Position numbers and translations under genes: made by a program
The notes under the pieces: generated by a model
What the model was told of the DNA's origin: nothing
What the model saw: only the letters and a program-made list of their open reading frames with translations
Databases searched by the model: none
In this document: positions 26,630 to 34,732 of the stretch, piece after piece
How positions within the stretch are numbered: position 1 is the stretch's first letter
Layout: every line of letters begins with the position of its first letter
From: Streptomyces canus
GTDB lineage: Bacteria > Actinomycetota > Actinomycetes > Streptomycetales > Streptomycetaceae
Direction of reading: 5' to 3'
Length of the DNA: 64,000 nucleotides
Assembly: GCF_030816965.1 (NCBI RefSeq)
Contig: NZ_JAUSYQ010000002.1
Coordinates: 5,739,501 to 5,803,500 of the forward strand

Positions 26630-28822
26630 GTGGAGCCGTTCGAGGCACTGGAGGCGGGGGATCCCCGGCAGGTGGGGCGGTACCGGATCGTGGCCCGGCT
26701 GGGCGCGGGCGGGATGGGCCGGGTGTACCTGGGGCGCTCGCCCGGCGGACGGTTCGTGGCGGTGAAGGTCGTACGCCCGGAGCTGGCCGAGGACGCCGGC
26801 TTCCGGCGCCGGTTCGCCCGGGAGGTGGCCGCTGCCCGCCGGGTGAACGGGGCGTTCACCGCGGGCGTGGTCGACGCCGATCCGGACGGATCACCGGCAT
26901 GGCTGGCGACGGTGTACGTGCCCGGGGTCCCGCTGGGTGATGCCGTGGCAGCGCACGGACCGTGGCCCCAGGCCGAGGTGTTCGCACTCGGGGCGGGGCT
27001 GGCCGAGGCCCTGGAGGCCATCCACGCGGCCGACGTGGTCCACCGGGACCTCAAACCGTCGAACATCCTGCTCGCTGCGGACGGACCGCGAGTCATCGAT
27101 TTCGGGATCTCGGTGGCGGGCGAGGCCAGCGCGCTCACCCGCACCGGCACGGTCGTGGGCACACCGGGGTTCATGTCCCCCGAGCAACTGACCGGCAAGC
27201 GGGTCGGACCGGCGAGCGATGTCTTCGCCCTGGGTGCGGTACTGGCCTTCACCGCGACCGGGTCCGGGCCGTTCGGGACCGGCTCGGCGCACGCCCTCAG
27301 TTTCCGCGTCGTGTACGAGGAACCCGACCTGCACCAACTTCCGCCGGTCCTGCGGACCCTGGTGGCCTCCTGCCTGGCCAAGGAACCCGACCGGCGGCCC
27401 ACGGTGACCACGCTGCTGCACGAGCTGGCCGATACCTCCGGCGGCCGGCCGGCCGTACCACCGGCATCCACGCCGACTGCGTCGACCCGGACAGTCACCG
27501 AGCCCGGCTGGCTCCCCGAGCCGGTCGCCGCGACCGTGCACTCGCGCACCGCCGCCGTGCCGCCGCCCCCGGCTCCACCACCCGCATCGCCCGAGACGTC
27601 CGAGCCCCCGCCCACAGAGCCGGTGCCGGCGGAACCCGGCGCCGGTCGGCCGGAGCGCCCTGCGACGACCCGGCCGAGGGAACAGCACGACTTCATCGTC
27701 CTGCCGCCCGGGGCGCGGCTCCCGTCCCTGCCGCCGGTGAAGGCTGCGGGACGCCCGGCCGGGATCACCCGCAGACGGACCCTGCTCGGCCTCGGCGGCG
27801 CCACCGCCGCAGGACTCGGCTTCGTCGGCTGGAAGATCCGCGGCAGCGGTTCCTCTGCTCCCGGCGAGCAGCGGTGGCTCTTCCGCGCCGGGGGCTCCCT
27901 GTCCTCGTCGCCGGCCGTGGCGGGCGGTGTGGTGTTCGTCGGCAGCGGGGACGACAACCTGTACGCGGTGGACGCCGCGACCGGCAAACGGCGGTGGACG
28001 TTTCCCACGGGCGGCGCCGTGCTCTCGTCGCCGGCCGTGGTGGGCGGTGTGGTGTATATCGGCAGCGTCGACGAAAGCCTGTACGCGGTGGATGCCGCGA
28101 GCGGCGAGAAGCGGTGGAGGTTCCGCACGGGCAACGCCGTGGAGTCGTCGCCGGCCGTGGCGCGCGGTGTGGTGTTCGTCGGGAGCCACGACGGCAACCT
28201 GTACGCGGTGGACGCCGCGAGCGGCGAGAAGCGGTGGAGGTTCCGCACGGGCGGCGCCGTGAGCTCGTCGCCAGCCGTGGCGGGCGGTGTGGTGTTCGTC
28301 GCCAGCGGGGACGGCAACCTGTACGCGGTGGACGCCGCCTCCGGCAAACGGCGGTGGACGTTTCCCACGGGCTGGGCCGTGCGCTCGTCGCCGGCCGTGG
28401 CGGGCGGTGTGGTGTTCGTCGGGAGCCAGGACGGCAACCTGTACGCGGTGGACGCCGCGACCGGCAAACGGCGGTGGAAGTTCCCCACCCAGCACTTTGT
28501 GTCCTCGTCGCCGGCCGTGGCGGGCGGTGTGGTATACGTCGGGAGCGAGGACGGCAACCTGTACGCGGTGGATGCCGCGAGCGGCGAGAAGCGGTGGAGG
28601 TTCCGCACGGGCGGCGCCGTGCTCTCGTCGCCGGCCGTGGCGGGCGGTGTGGTGTACGTCGGGAGCAAGGACGGCAACCTGTACGCGGTGGACGCCGCGA
28701 GCGGCGAGAAGCGGTGGTACTTCCACACCGCCAGATCCTTGTACGAGGACCCTGCAGTGGCCGACGGGATGGTGTATATCGCTGGTGGCGACGCTGGCGT
28801 CTTGTATGCGGTGACGCTGTAG
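26630..28822 (+). CDS. Ser/Thr protein kinase with membrane anchor and PQQ-like beta-propeller
   Basis: 730 aa from GTG 26630 (AGGGGG seven bases upstream). The Hanks-type kinase occupies residues 15-270: 'LGAGGMGRVYLG', 'VAVKVVRPE', 'HRDLKPSNILL', 'DFGIS' and 'GTPGFMSPEQ'. A Pro/Ala-rich linker leads to 'RRRTLLGLGGATAAGLGFVGW', a membrane segment with a twin-arginine-like motif. The rest is seven 40-residue PQQ-enzyme-type propeller blades ('NLYAVDAASGEKRW', 'SSPAVAGGVVFVGS') plus a degenerate eighth. The topology suggests a cytoplasmic kinase with an outer sensor, like AfsK-type kinases. The blades are almost identical at DNA level. Confidence 0.92.
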   Translation: MEPFEALEAGDPRQVGRYRIVARLGAGGMGRVYLGRSPGGRFVAVKVVRPELAEDAGFRRRFAREVAAARRVNGAFTAGVVDADPDGSPAWLATVYVPGVPLGDAVAAHGPWPQAEVFALGAGLAEALEAIHAADVVHRDLKPSNILLAADGPRVIDFGISVAGEASALTRTGTVVGTPGFMSPEQLTGKRVGPASDVFALGAVLAFTATGSGPFGTGSAHALSFRVVYEEPDLHQLPPVLRTLVASCLAKEPDRRPTVTTLLHELADTSGGRPAVPPASTPTASTRTVTEPGWLPEPVAATVHSRTAAVPPPPAPPPASPETSEPPPTEPVPAEPGAGRPERPATTRPREQHDFIVLPPGARLPSLPPVKAAGRPAGITRRRTLLGLGGATAAGLGFVGWKIRGSGSSAPGEQRWLFRAGGSLSSSPAVAGGVVFVGSGDDNLYAVDAATGKRRWTFPTGGAVLSSPAVVGGVVYIGSVDESLYAVDAASGEKRWRFRTGNAVESSPAVARGVVFVGSHDGNLYAVDAASGEKRWRFRTGGAVSSSPAVAGGVVFVASGDGNLYAVDAASGKRRWTFPTGWAVRSSPAVAGGVVFVGSQDGNLYAVDAATGKRRWKFPTQHFVSSSPAVAGGVVYVGSEDGNLYAVDAASGEKRWRFRTGGAVLSSPAVAGGVVYVGSKDGNLYAVDAASGEKRWYFHTARSLYEDPAVADGMVYIAGGDAGVLYAVTL
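27901..28740 (+). repeat. Seven near-identical 120-bp repeats encoding propeller blades
   Basis: Units start at 27901, 28021, 28141, 28261, 28381, 28501 and 28621 with an exact 120-bp period. Long stretches, including the segment coding 'LYAVDAA', are identical between units, also at third codon positions. A diverged partial unit follows at 28741-28820. This points to recent tandem amplification or gene conversion. Confidence 0.95.
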
Positions 28823-28949
28823 GGGCCGGGACCATGTGGCCGACGTGAGACGGCATCGCCGGCCGGCGTCTGCATGCGTGGAACCGCGCGTGAGTGAACT
28901 GTGGAAGTCCGACAAATGCTGTGCAACCGCCGCCCAGGCCGATCGCAAG

Positions 28950-29570
28950 TCATCGGACGTCGACGTAGTCGGTGACCCGGGCGCTTCTGAGGTAGTGGTC
29001 TCCGGTCTCGCGGCTGAGGGCCAGGGCCCAAGTGCCGTCCTTCTCGGCGGTCACCATGCCCATGAGGTGGCCGTGTCTGTCGCTGTCCAGTTCGCAGACG
29101 TAGTGGTAGGTGCTGGAGCCGCGGGGTTTGAAGTAGAGGGTGGGTGCGCCGCTGTCGAGCGGCTTCCAGGTGGTGCCCTTCTTGTACTGGAGGGTGCCGC
29201 CGAAAGTGATCGGTTGTGACCTGCGGACCCGGTCGGGATGGGCGCGAAAGCCGGTGATGCGGGTGGCGTAGCGGTAAAGGTGGACGGGCTTGGTCGTGCT
29301 GGTGCCCAGGTCGGGGTTGCCGTTGAAGCGGGCGCGCCAGTAGGCGTCGGTGTTCCGCGTGGTGAGGGTACGCGCGAACGTCTCGTCGAAGAGCGGTTTG
29401 TTGTAGCGGACGGGGACGGGCATGGTGGTGGCGTCCCGCCAGCCGCTCTTTCCGTCCTTGGAGTACTGCAGGGTGACGGTGGGTTTGGCGGGCCAGTGCG
29501 CGCGCGGATCTTCGTAGGAGACGTACCCGGAGACATGCAAGGACGCGTCGTCGCTGAGGGAGGCGCTCAT
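28950..29570 (-). CDS. Hypothetical beta-rich protein, possibly 5'-truncated
   Basis: 206 aa from ATG 29570. The sequence has an Ig-like or bacterial surface-protein flavour: 'SLHVSGYVSYED', 'VTLQYSKDGKSGWRDATTM', 'PITFGGTLQYKKGTTWKPL', 'GSSTYHYVCELDSDRHGHLMG'. Proteins like this are usually secreted, yet no signal peptide is present and the ATG lacks a ribosome site. The same frame stays open about 110 bases further upstream into the SARP 3' end without a usable start. It may therefore be the remainder of a longer secreted protein. Function unknown. Confidence 0.6.
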   Translation of the reverse strand: MSASLSDDASLHVSGYVSYEDPRAHWPAKPTVTLQYSKDGKSGWRDATTMPVPVRYNKPLFDETFARTLTTRNTDAYWRARFNGNPDLGTSTTKPVHLYRYATRITGFRAHPDRVRRSQPITFGGTLQYKKGTTWKPLDSGAPTLYFKPRGSSTYHYVCELDSDRHGHLMGMVTAEKDGTWALALSRETGDHYLRSARVTDYVDVR

Positions 29571-29616
29571 GCCGAGGTGAGTGGTGTACGCGACGTGCAG
29601 GCTGATGGGCTCACCG

Positions 29617-32600
29617 TCACCGGTCGAGATCCTCGTACTCCGTCTCGGGCACGCCGATGTCCGAGAGGATGGCCCATGCCTGTCGCCTCATCAGTTGGGC
29701 GGCAGCGCCGTCGGTCTTCCGGTGGGAGCGGGCGAGTGCCATGAGGGTGCGGGCCTCTCCGGGGCGGTGGCCGGTCTCGCGGTGTATGGCGAGGGCCTCC
29801 TGGCCGAGCCTGACGGCGGTGCCGTGGGCTTCCTCGGCCTCCGCCGTCTCGCACAGGGCTGTCAGGGCCTGGCCCTCCACCACGCGGAACGCGTGGTCGC
29901 GGGCCAGGGCCAGTGCCTGTTCGGCGTGGCCTCGAGCTTCGTCGTACCGGCCCGTTTCCTTGTAGGTGAGGGAGAGGCACAGGAGGCTGTCCGCCTCGGC
30001 TCGCCGGAATCGCGCCTCGCGGGCCAGAGCGAGAGCCTGCTCGCCGGCCTGAAGAGCCCGGTCCCGCTGCGCCAGTCGTCGGCGCGCGGCGGCGATCGTG
30101 TTGAGGATGCCGGACTGAACCCAGTGTCGTTTCGTGTCCTCGACCAGGGCGAAGGCTCGCTCGGCCTGCTCCAGGCCTTCGCGGTGGCGGCCGAGTTCGA
30201 CATTGATCTTCGCGATGGAGTTGAACATCATCGCGCGGCCGTCGCGGTAACCGGCCCGCTTGTCGGAAGCCACCTCCGGGCCGAGGAGATCGAGTCCGTC
30301 GGTGAAACGGCCGAGTTCCCAGTACACCCCGCCCAGGATCTGCAGAGCCGAGTCCGCGTTCCACCAGCTGATCTCCGCCGTGAGGCCGACGGCACGTTCG
30401 AGGTGGTCGGCGGCCTCGTGCAGCCGCCCCAGATCCCGGCAGGCCACACCGAGGCCGACCAACCCGAATCCTTCGAAATAGCGATGCCCGGTCTCGCGGA
30501 AGATGCGCAAGCCGACGGTGAAATCGTCGAGCGCACTGTCGAGGCGCGCCATGCTCCACTGCGTGAAGCCTCTCAGGCCGATACCCGTCGCCTCGCCCGT
30601 CGCCCAACCGAGCTCCCGGCTGATGTCCAGTGCGCGTGTGGCGTGTTCCATCGCCTGTCGGACATGCCCCCGGTCCCACCGCGCCGCTGCAAGGCTGGAG
30701 TGCATCGCGGCCTGGCCGAACAGGTCGCTCTCGGTCTCGGCTGCGTCCAGTGCCGTCTGCGCGGTGGTCTGCCAGGTCTTCCGTGACAAATGGATCCAAA
30801 AGTGGTTGAACAGCGCCGAGGTCAGGTGCCAGGCGACGGGGCGGGGGCCGTGGTGGGCGGCATGGTTGATGACGGCGAGCAGATTCGCCCGTTCCGAATC
30901 CAGCCATGGTCCGGGCGCGGTGGCCGAGGGCATGCCCGGGTGCCTGCCGGGACGGAGGCTGCTGGGCAGCTCCGGAAAGAGCCCGGTCCCCGCGGTGGTT
31001 CGGGTGGCGTTCAGGTACCAGATCAGGAGCCGTTCGAGGGCCGCTTCACGATCCGGCGCCGTCTCCTCCTCCAGCGCACGCTCCTGTGCGTACTCGCGGA
31101 GGAGATCGTGGAACCGGTAACGCCCCATTGCCGCGGGTTCGATCAGGTGGGCCGAGGCGAGCGCACCGATCAGACGCCGGGCCTGCGACAGCGGCGCATC
31201 CAGGAGCGCCGCTGCGCTCTCGGTGGTGAACTCCGCTCCCGGGAACAGGCCGAGGAGGCGGAACAGCCGGCGTGCGCCGGGTGCCAGGACCCGGTACGAA
31301 ACCGAAAAGGCCGTACGCAAAGGTGAGTTGGCGGCGCCGTCCGGCTCCAGTGCTTCCAACTTGTTGCCCTCGGTCATCTCGGCGGCGAGGTCGGCCGTCC
31401 GCAGGGCCGGATCGCCCGCGAGCCTGGCGGCGGCCACGCGCAGGGCAAGGGGGAGGCTGCCGCAGAGCCGGATCAGTTCGTCGACCGCGTGTTTGTCGTC
31501 GTCGACCCGGTCCGTGCCGAGGGTCCGGCTCAGCAGGGCGCGGGCCTCGTCCGGCTGGAGCAGATCCAGGGGCAGGGCGTGTGCGCCGTTGTGGGCCACG
31601 AGGTCGCCGAGCCGGTTGCGGCTGGTGACGAGGACGCAGCAGGTCGGGCTGCCGGGCAGTAGCGGTCGTACCTGATCGGCGGAGGCCGCGTTGTCCAGCA
31701 GGACGAGCATGCGCCGGTCGGCCAGCAGGGTCCGGAACACGCGTCCCTGGGCCTCGTGGTGCGGGGGGATCTCCGACGCCGCGAGCCCCAGGCTGCGCAG
31801 CAGCAGTTCAAGCGCTTCGCCGGGTTCGAGGGGCTGTCGGTCGTGGTCGAAACCGTGCAGGTTGACGTAGAGCTGGCCGTCCGGGAAGCGGTCGCGGACC
31901 TGGTGTGCCCAGTGCACGGCCAGCGCGGTCTTGCCGATGCCGGCGGCGCCACCGATGGCGGAGATGACCACGGCGTTCACTGGTCCTGGCGCCCGCGGGG
32001 GCGCAAGCAGCGAATGGAGCCGTTCGAGTTCGCCGCTGCGGCCGGCGAAACCCGGTGTGTCGTGCGGGAGTTCGGCGGGCACGGCGACCTCGTGCGGTGT
32101 GGAGAGCACCGACGCACGCGGACGCAGCAGGAAAGGGCCGTCCTGGTGCAGTACGGCTTCGTGCACCCGACGCAGTTCCTCACCGGGATCGGTTCCGAGC
32201 TCGTCACGCAGTCGTACGCGCAGGTCTTCGTAGGTTCTGAGTGCTTCCGCCTGACGCCCGCGGCCGTACAGGGCCCGTATGCGCAAGGCGGTCAGTGCCT
32301 CGTCGTAGCGGTCAGCCACCGAAGCCGCCGACAGCCCGCTCAGGTCGTCGAGGGCATCGCCGAACCGGCCCAGCAGGACAAGGCACTTGAGCCGCTCCAG
32401 CCGGAACGTCCGTCGGCGTTCCTCCAACCGCTGCCGCTCGTTGTGCGCGAATGGTCCCGGCAGCCCGGCCAGCGGCTCGCCCCGGAACAGCCCGATGACT
32501 GCGGAGAGTTGGTCTGCGGCGGTGGCCAGGTCGCCCGACGTGACGGTGCGCAGCGCCTCGTCGCCCCGTTCGTTCAGCTCCGCCGTATCGAGCCTGACCT

Positions 32601-32916
32601 CTTCGACGACGAAGCGGTACCAGCCTTTGCCGCTGCGGATCACCGACTCCGCGGGCGGGGTGCCTTCCGGATCGAGCACCCTGCGCAGCGAGTTGACGTG
32701 CGTGGGCAGCACCTTGTGGCCGCCTGCGGGAGGCTCCTCGCCCCACACGGCGTCGAGCAGCCGCTCATGACTCACCACGGCCCCTTGGTGCAGCAGCAAC
32801 GCGGCCAGCACCGCCTGCCGCTTGACCGGCCCCAGTTCCCGCGGTTCCCCATCCCGCCAGGCCCGTAACGGTCCGAGCACTTCGCACCGCAGCAGCTGAG
32901 GAGAGCGGTCGTCCAC
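29617..32916 (-). CDS. AfsR/SARP-family regulator with BTAD, NB-ARC and TPR domains
   Basis: 1099 aa from GTG 32916 (GGAGG seven bases upstream). The N-terminal OmpR-like winged HTH ('LRAWRDGEPRELGPVKRQAVLAALLLHQ' in parts, 'HVNSLRRVLDPEG') is followed by the BTAD domain ending 'GRQAEALRTYEDLRVRLRDEL'. The NTPase has 'GGAAGIGKTALAVHWAHQ' and 'MLVLLDNAASADQVRPLLPG'. From about residue 690 to the end is a TPR array. Length and order match AfsR, which activates secondary-metabolite genes after phosphorylation by Ser/Thr kinases; a kinase gene lies 0.8 kb away and could be relevant (inference). Confidence 0.92.
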   Translation of the reverse strand: MDDRSPQLLRCEVLGPLRAWRDGEPRELGPVKRQAVLAALLLHQGAVVSHERLLDAVWGEEPPAGGHKVLPTHVNSLRRVLDPEGTPPAESVIRSGKGWYRFVVEEVRLDTAELNERGDEALRTVTSGDLATAADQLSAVIGLFRGEPLAGLPGPFAHNERQRLEERRRTFRLERLKCLVLLGRFGDALDDLSGLSAASVADRYDEALTALRIRALYGRGRQAEALRTYEDLRVRLRDELGTDPGEELRRVHEAVLHQDGPFLLRPRASVLSTPHEVAVPAELPHDTPGFAGRSGELERLHSLLAPPRAPGPVNAVVISAIGGAAGIGKTALAVHWAHQVRDRFPDGQLYVNLHGFDHDRQPLEPGEALELLLRSLGLAASEIPPHHEAQGRVFRTLLADRRMLVLLDNAASADQVRPLLPGSPTCCVLVTSRNRLGDLVAHNGAHALPLDLLQPDEARALLSRTLGTDRVDDDKHAVDELIRLCGSLPLALRVAAARLAGDPALRTADLAAEMTEGNKLEALEPDGAANSPLRTAFSVSYRVLAPGARRLFRLLGLFPGAEFTTESAAALLDAPLSQARRLIGALASAHLIEPAAMGRYRFHDLLREYAQERALEEETAPDREAALERLLIWYLNATRTTAGTGLFPELPSSLRPGRHPGMPSATAPGPWLDSERANLLAVINHAAHHGPRPVAWHLTSALFNHFWIHLSRKTWQTTAQTALDAAETESDLFGQAAMHSSLAAARWDRGHVRQAMEHATRALDISRELGWATGEATGIGLRGFTQWSMARLDSALDDFTVGLRIFRETGHRYFEGFGLVGLGVACRDLGRLHEAADHLERAVGLTAEISWWNADSALQILGGVYWELGRFTDGLDLLGPEVASDKRAGYRDGRAMMFNSIAKINVELGRHREGLEQAERAFALVEDTKRHWVQSGILNTIAAARRRLAQRDRALQAGEQALALAREARFRRAEADSLLCLSLTYKETGRYDEARGHAEQALALARDHAFRVVEGQALTALCETAEAEEAHGTAVRLGQEALAIHRETGHRPGEARTLMALARSHRKTDGAAAQLMRRQAWAILSDIGVPETEYEDLDR

Positions 32917-33026
32917 CCCGAAGCCTCCGCTTCCCTACGTCATCGGAATTTCATCAGAATTGCAGCACTCCCGACCATGTTGATGGACACGACATCGCAC
33001 AACTTGCACAACTGAAGGGGGTCCAC

Positions 33027-33359
33027 GTGACCGAAGTGGAGCTGGTGGCCACCGCGTTGGCCACGGGGGCGGCGGCCGGACTCACCGACACCTCACGAGG
33101 AGTCGTCCACGACCTGCACACCGTGCTGAGGGACGCGGTCCGCCGACGGCTGTCCGATGGCGGCGACGGCGTGCGGGGTGGATACGGCGTACGGGTGCTG
33201 CACGCGTACGAGACGGACCCCGATGTGTGGCGGACCCGGCTGCTCCAGGTCCTGGCCTCCGGGCTGGAGATGGACGAGGAGATCCTCGGGGCGGCCCGCG
33301 CAGTGCTCCGCGCGGACCGTCGGACAGGACACGTCATCGTGGACGTGGTCGGCTCATGA
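33027..33359 (+). CDS. Hypothetical small protein coupled to a toxin-like gene
   Basis: 110 aa from GTG 33027, with AAGGGGG six bases upstream. It has a hydrophobic alanine-rich N-terminal helix ('ELVATALATGAAAGLTD'), a charged middle ('RDAVRRRLSDGGDG') and a helical C-terminus ending 'GHVIVDVVGS'. The stop overlaps the ATG of the next, decayed gene (ATGA). Domain unknown; it resembles small helical partner domains that precede peptidase or NTPase effectors in Streptomyces. The coupling suggests it belongs to the same small conflict-type operon. Confidence 0.65.
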   Translation: MTEVELVATALATGAAAGLTDTSRGVVHDLHTVLRDAVRRRLSDGGDGVRGGYGVRVLHAYETDPDVWRTRLLQVLASGLEMDEEILGAARAVLRADRRTGHVIVDVVGS

Positions 33360-33816
33360 CGGGTCGGGAGACTCTTCCGGTCGCGCTGCCGAGTGCGGGT
33401 GTCGTCATGGCGATCTCGCTCCTGGTGAAAGCAGGCAGGGATCACCGCGAGCTGGGGCGGGAGGCCCGCAGGCTCTCAACCATGAGCGTGCGAGAGCACG
33501 CCAAGAACGCGGGCCCTCATGACGTGATCGTGCATGGATCGACACGCGGCGTGCTCGGCGTGGACGGTCAGGACACGAATCCCCTCCAGATCGTCGAGGC
33601 GGTCAGAGGAAATCCGCATGACGAGGGTGGATGTGTGAGACTCCTTGTCTGTCATTCCGGTGTATCCGGTGTGGGGCAGGACGTCGCCAATGGTCTGGCG
33701 TGCCGGTCCGGGCTCCCACCACCAAGGTCGGCGTCATGCCGAGCCTCGGGTCGTAGGAACCGTTCCTGGAGCCTGGGGGGACCTGGCGGATGTTCCTTCC
33801 CATGGCGGGAGGTGAA
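33356..33816 (+). pseudogene. Decayed toxin-like protein with His-Gly ... Cys-His-Ser-Gly motif
   Basis: From ATG 33356 the frame encodes 'DVIVHGSTRGVLGVDG', then 'VRLLVCHSGVSGVGQDVANGL'. This His-Gly/Cys-x-Ser-Gly pattern is common in C-terminal toxin domains of Streptomyces polymorphic toxins and recalls caspase-like CHAT sites. At about 33695-33700 the match moves by one base: the other frame reads 'VPVRAPTTKVGVMPSLGS', then a TAG at 33754, then 'EPFLEPGGTWRMFLPM'. One frameshift plus one nonsense mutation therefore inactivate it. The apparent 33356-34216 open frame that fuses it to the next gene is accidental. Confidence 0.7.
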
Positions 33817-33823
33817 ACTAGCC

Positions 33824-34216
33824 ATGCTGAGAATCGGGTTTGTCCGAGAGTTCTTCGAGGGTCCGGTCGATCTTCCGGGAATTCATGAACTCACGCGCTC
33901 GGACTCCGGGGAATGGCAGGAGACCGCGGCTTTCGCCGTCGCGTATCTCACCCGCTCCCCGGTGGTTGCCGAATTCACCGAGACCGAGCAGTGCCTGCTG
34001 GGCTGTGGCGAGAACCTCGTAGGCTGCTCGTCACTGTTCACCGACGGCTCCTGGGTCTGGCGCCGCGACCTTCAGCATTACGTGGGACGCCATGGCGTGG
34101 TACTGCCGTCGGAATTCGTCGAGCGGATGCGAGAGTGTGGCTGGAAGCCACCTGCCGACGCCGTCGATGCGTCGGTGGCACGTCTGGCGTTGCAGACCGC
34201 CTGGCAGGTCGACTGA
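33824..34216 (+). CDS. Putative immunity protein for the toxin-like gene
   Basis: 130 aa from ATG 33824, with a strong GGGAGGTGA ribosome site. Tryptophan-containing motifs 'LFTDGSWVWRRDLQHYVGRH' and 'LPSEFVERMRECGWKPP' resemble small proteins that follow Streptomyces toxin domains. It is acidic with no membrane span. An intact neighbour beside a decayed toxin fits an immunity gene kept after toxin loss, but this is inference from context; the family is not certain. Confidence 0.6.
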   Translation: MLRIGFVREFFEGPVDLPGIHELTRSDSGEWQETAAFAVAYLTRSPVVAEFTETEQCLLGCGENLVGCSSLFTDGSWVWRRDLQHYVGRHGVVLPSEFVERMRECGWKPPADAVDASVARLALQTAWQVD

Positions 34217-34235
34217 TGTGGAGGGGGACGGCGAA

Positions 34236-34688
34236 GTGACGGGCTCACGTGCGGAACGGCGTTCCGCCGGCACCGAGACCATGCTGGACGTGCTGCTGCG
34301 CTGGACATGGATCCGACGTCGCACACCCGCTCAGGACATCGCCGACTTCGACGGCGGGCAGCCGCTGCGGGTCGTCGGGTTCACCCGGAGCATCGGCGGG
34401 GCGGTCAAGGTCTCGGCCGGCAAGGGCAGGCAGATCGCGCGGTTGCGGCAGGGCCATCTGCGGCTCGCCGCGGGTGAGCCGCTGCTCTGGAAAGACGCGC
34501 GGGGAGACCGGAGCGCGACCCTTCAGGCGCCCTTCCGGCTGCGGCCGGCGGCCGGGAAGGTCCGGCCGGCGCCGAAGTTCGAGCGGTACGAACTCGTCAC
34601 GGCCGCGGGGACGTACGACCTCGCGGTGCCGAAGAAGGACGGGGAACTGGTACGGCACGCGTTCGGCGGCGGGGCGGGGCCCGGGTGA
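34236..34688 (+). CDS. Hypothetical protein
   Basis: 150 aa from GTG 34236 (GGAGGGG about nine bases upstream). Basic protein with beta-strand pattern: 'PLRVVGFTRSIGGAVKVSAG', 'LRLAAGEPLLWKD', 'FERYELVTAAGTYDLAVPKKD'. No signal peptide. It sits 19 bp behind the putative immunity gene and converges with the TIR-like STAND gene. Family and role unknown. Confidence 0.65.
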   Translation: MTGSRAERRSAGTETMLDVLLRWTWIRRRTPAQDIADFDGGQPLRVVGFTRSIGGAVKVSAGKGRQIARLRQGHLRLAAGEPLLWKDARGDRSATLQAPFRLRPAAGKVRPAPKFERYELVTAAGTYDLAVPKKDGELVRHAFGGGAGPG

Positions 34689-34732
34689 GCGACGGCGGCC
34701 GACCGGTTTGAGCGCCGGTGTCTCCCGCGCGC

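Noticed and set aside
26203..29031. A 942-codon minus-strand frame with regular Thr/Pro repeats opposite the kinase gene
   Set aside because: It is the mirror of the 120-bp propeller repeats and lacks plausible codon bias; the plus-strand kinase has all catalytic motifs.
33227..34216. One long frame joining the toxin-like and immunity-like genes
   Set aside because: The central part reads as nonsense sequence; domain matches continue in another frame, and the second gene has its own GGGAGGTGA site.
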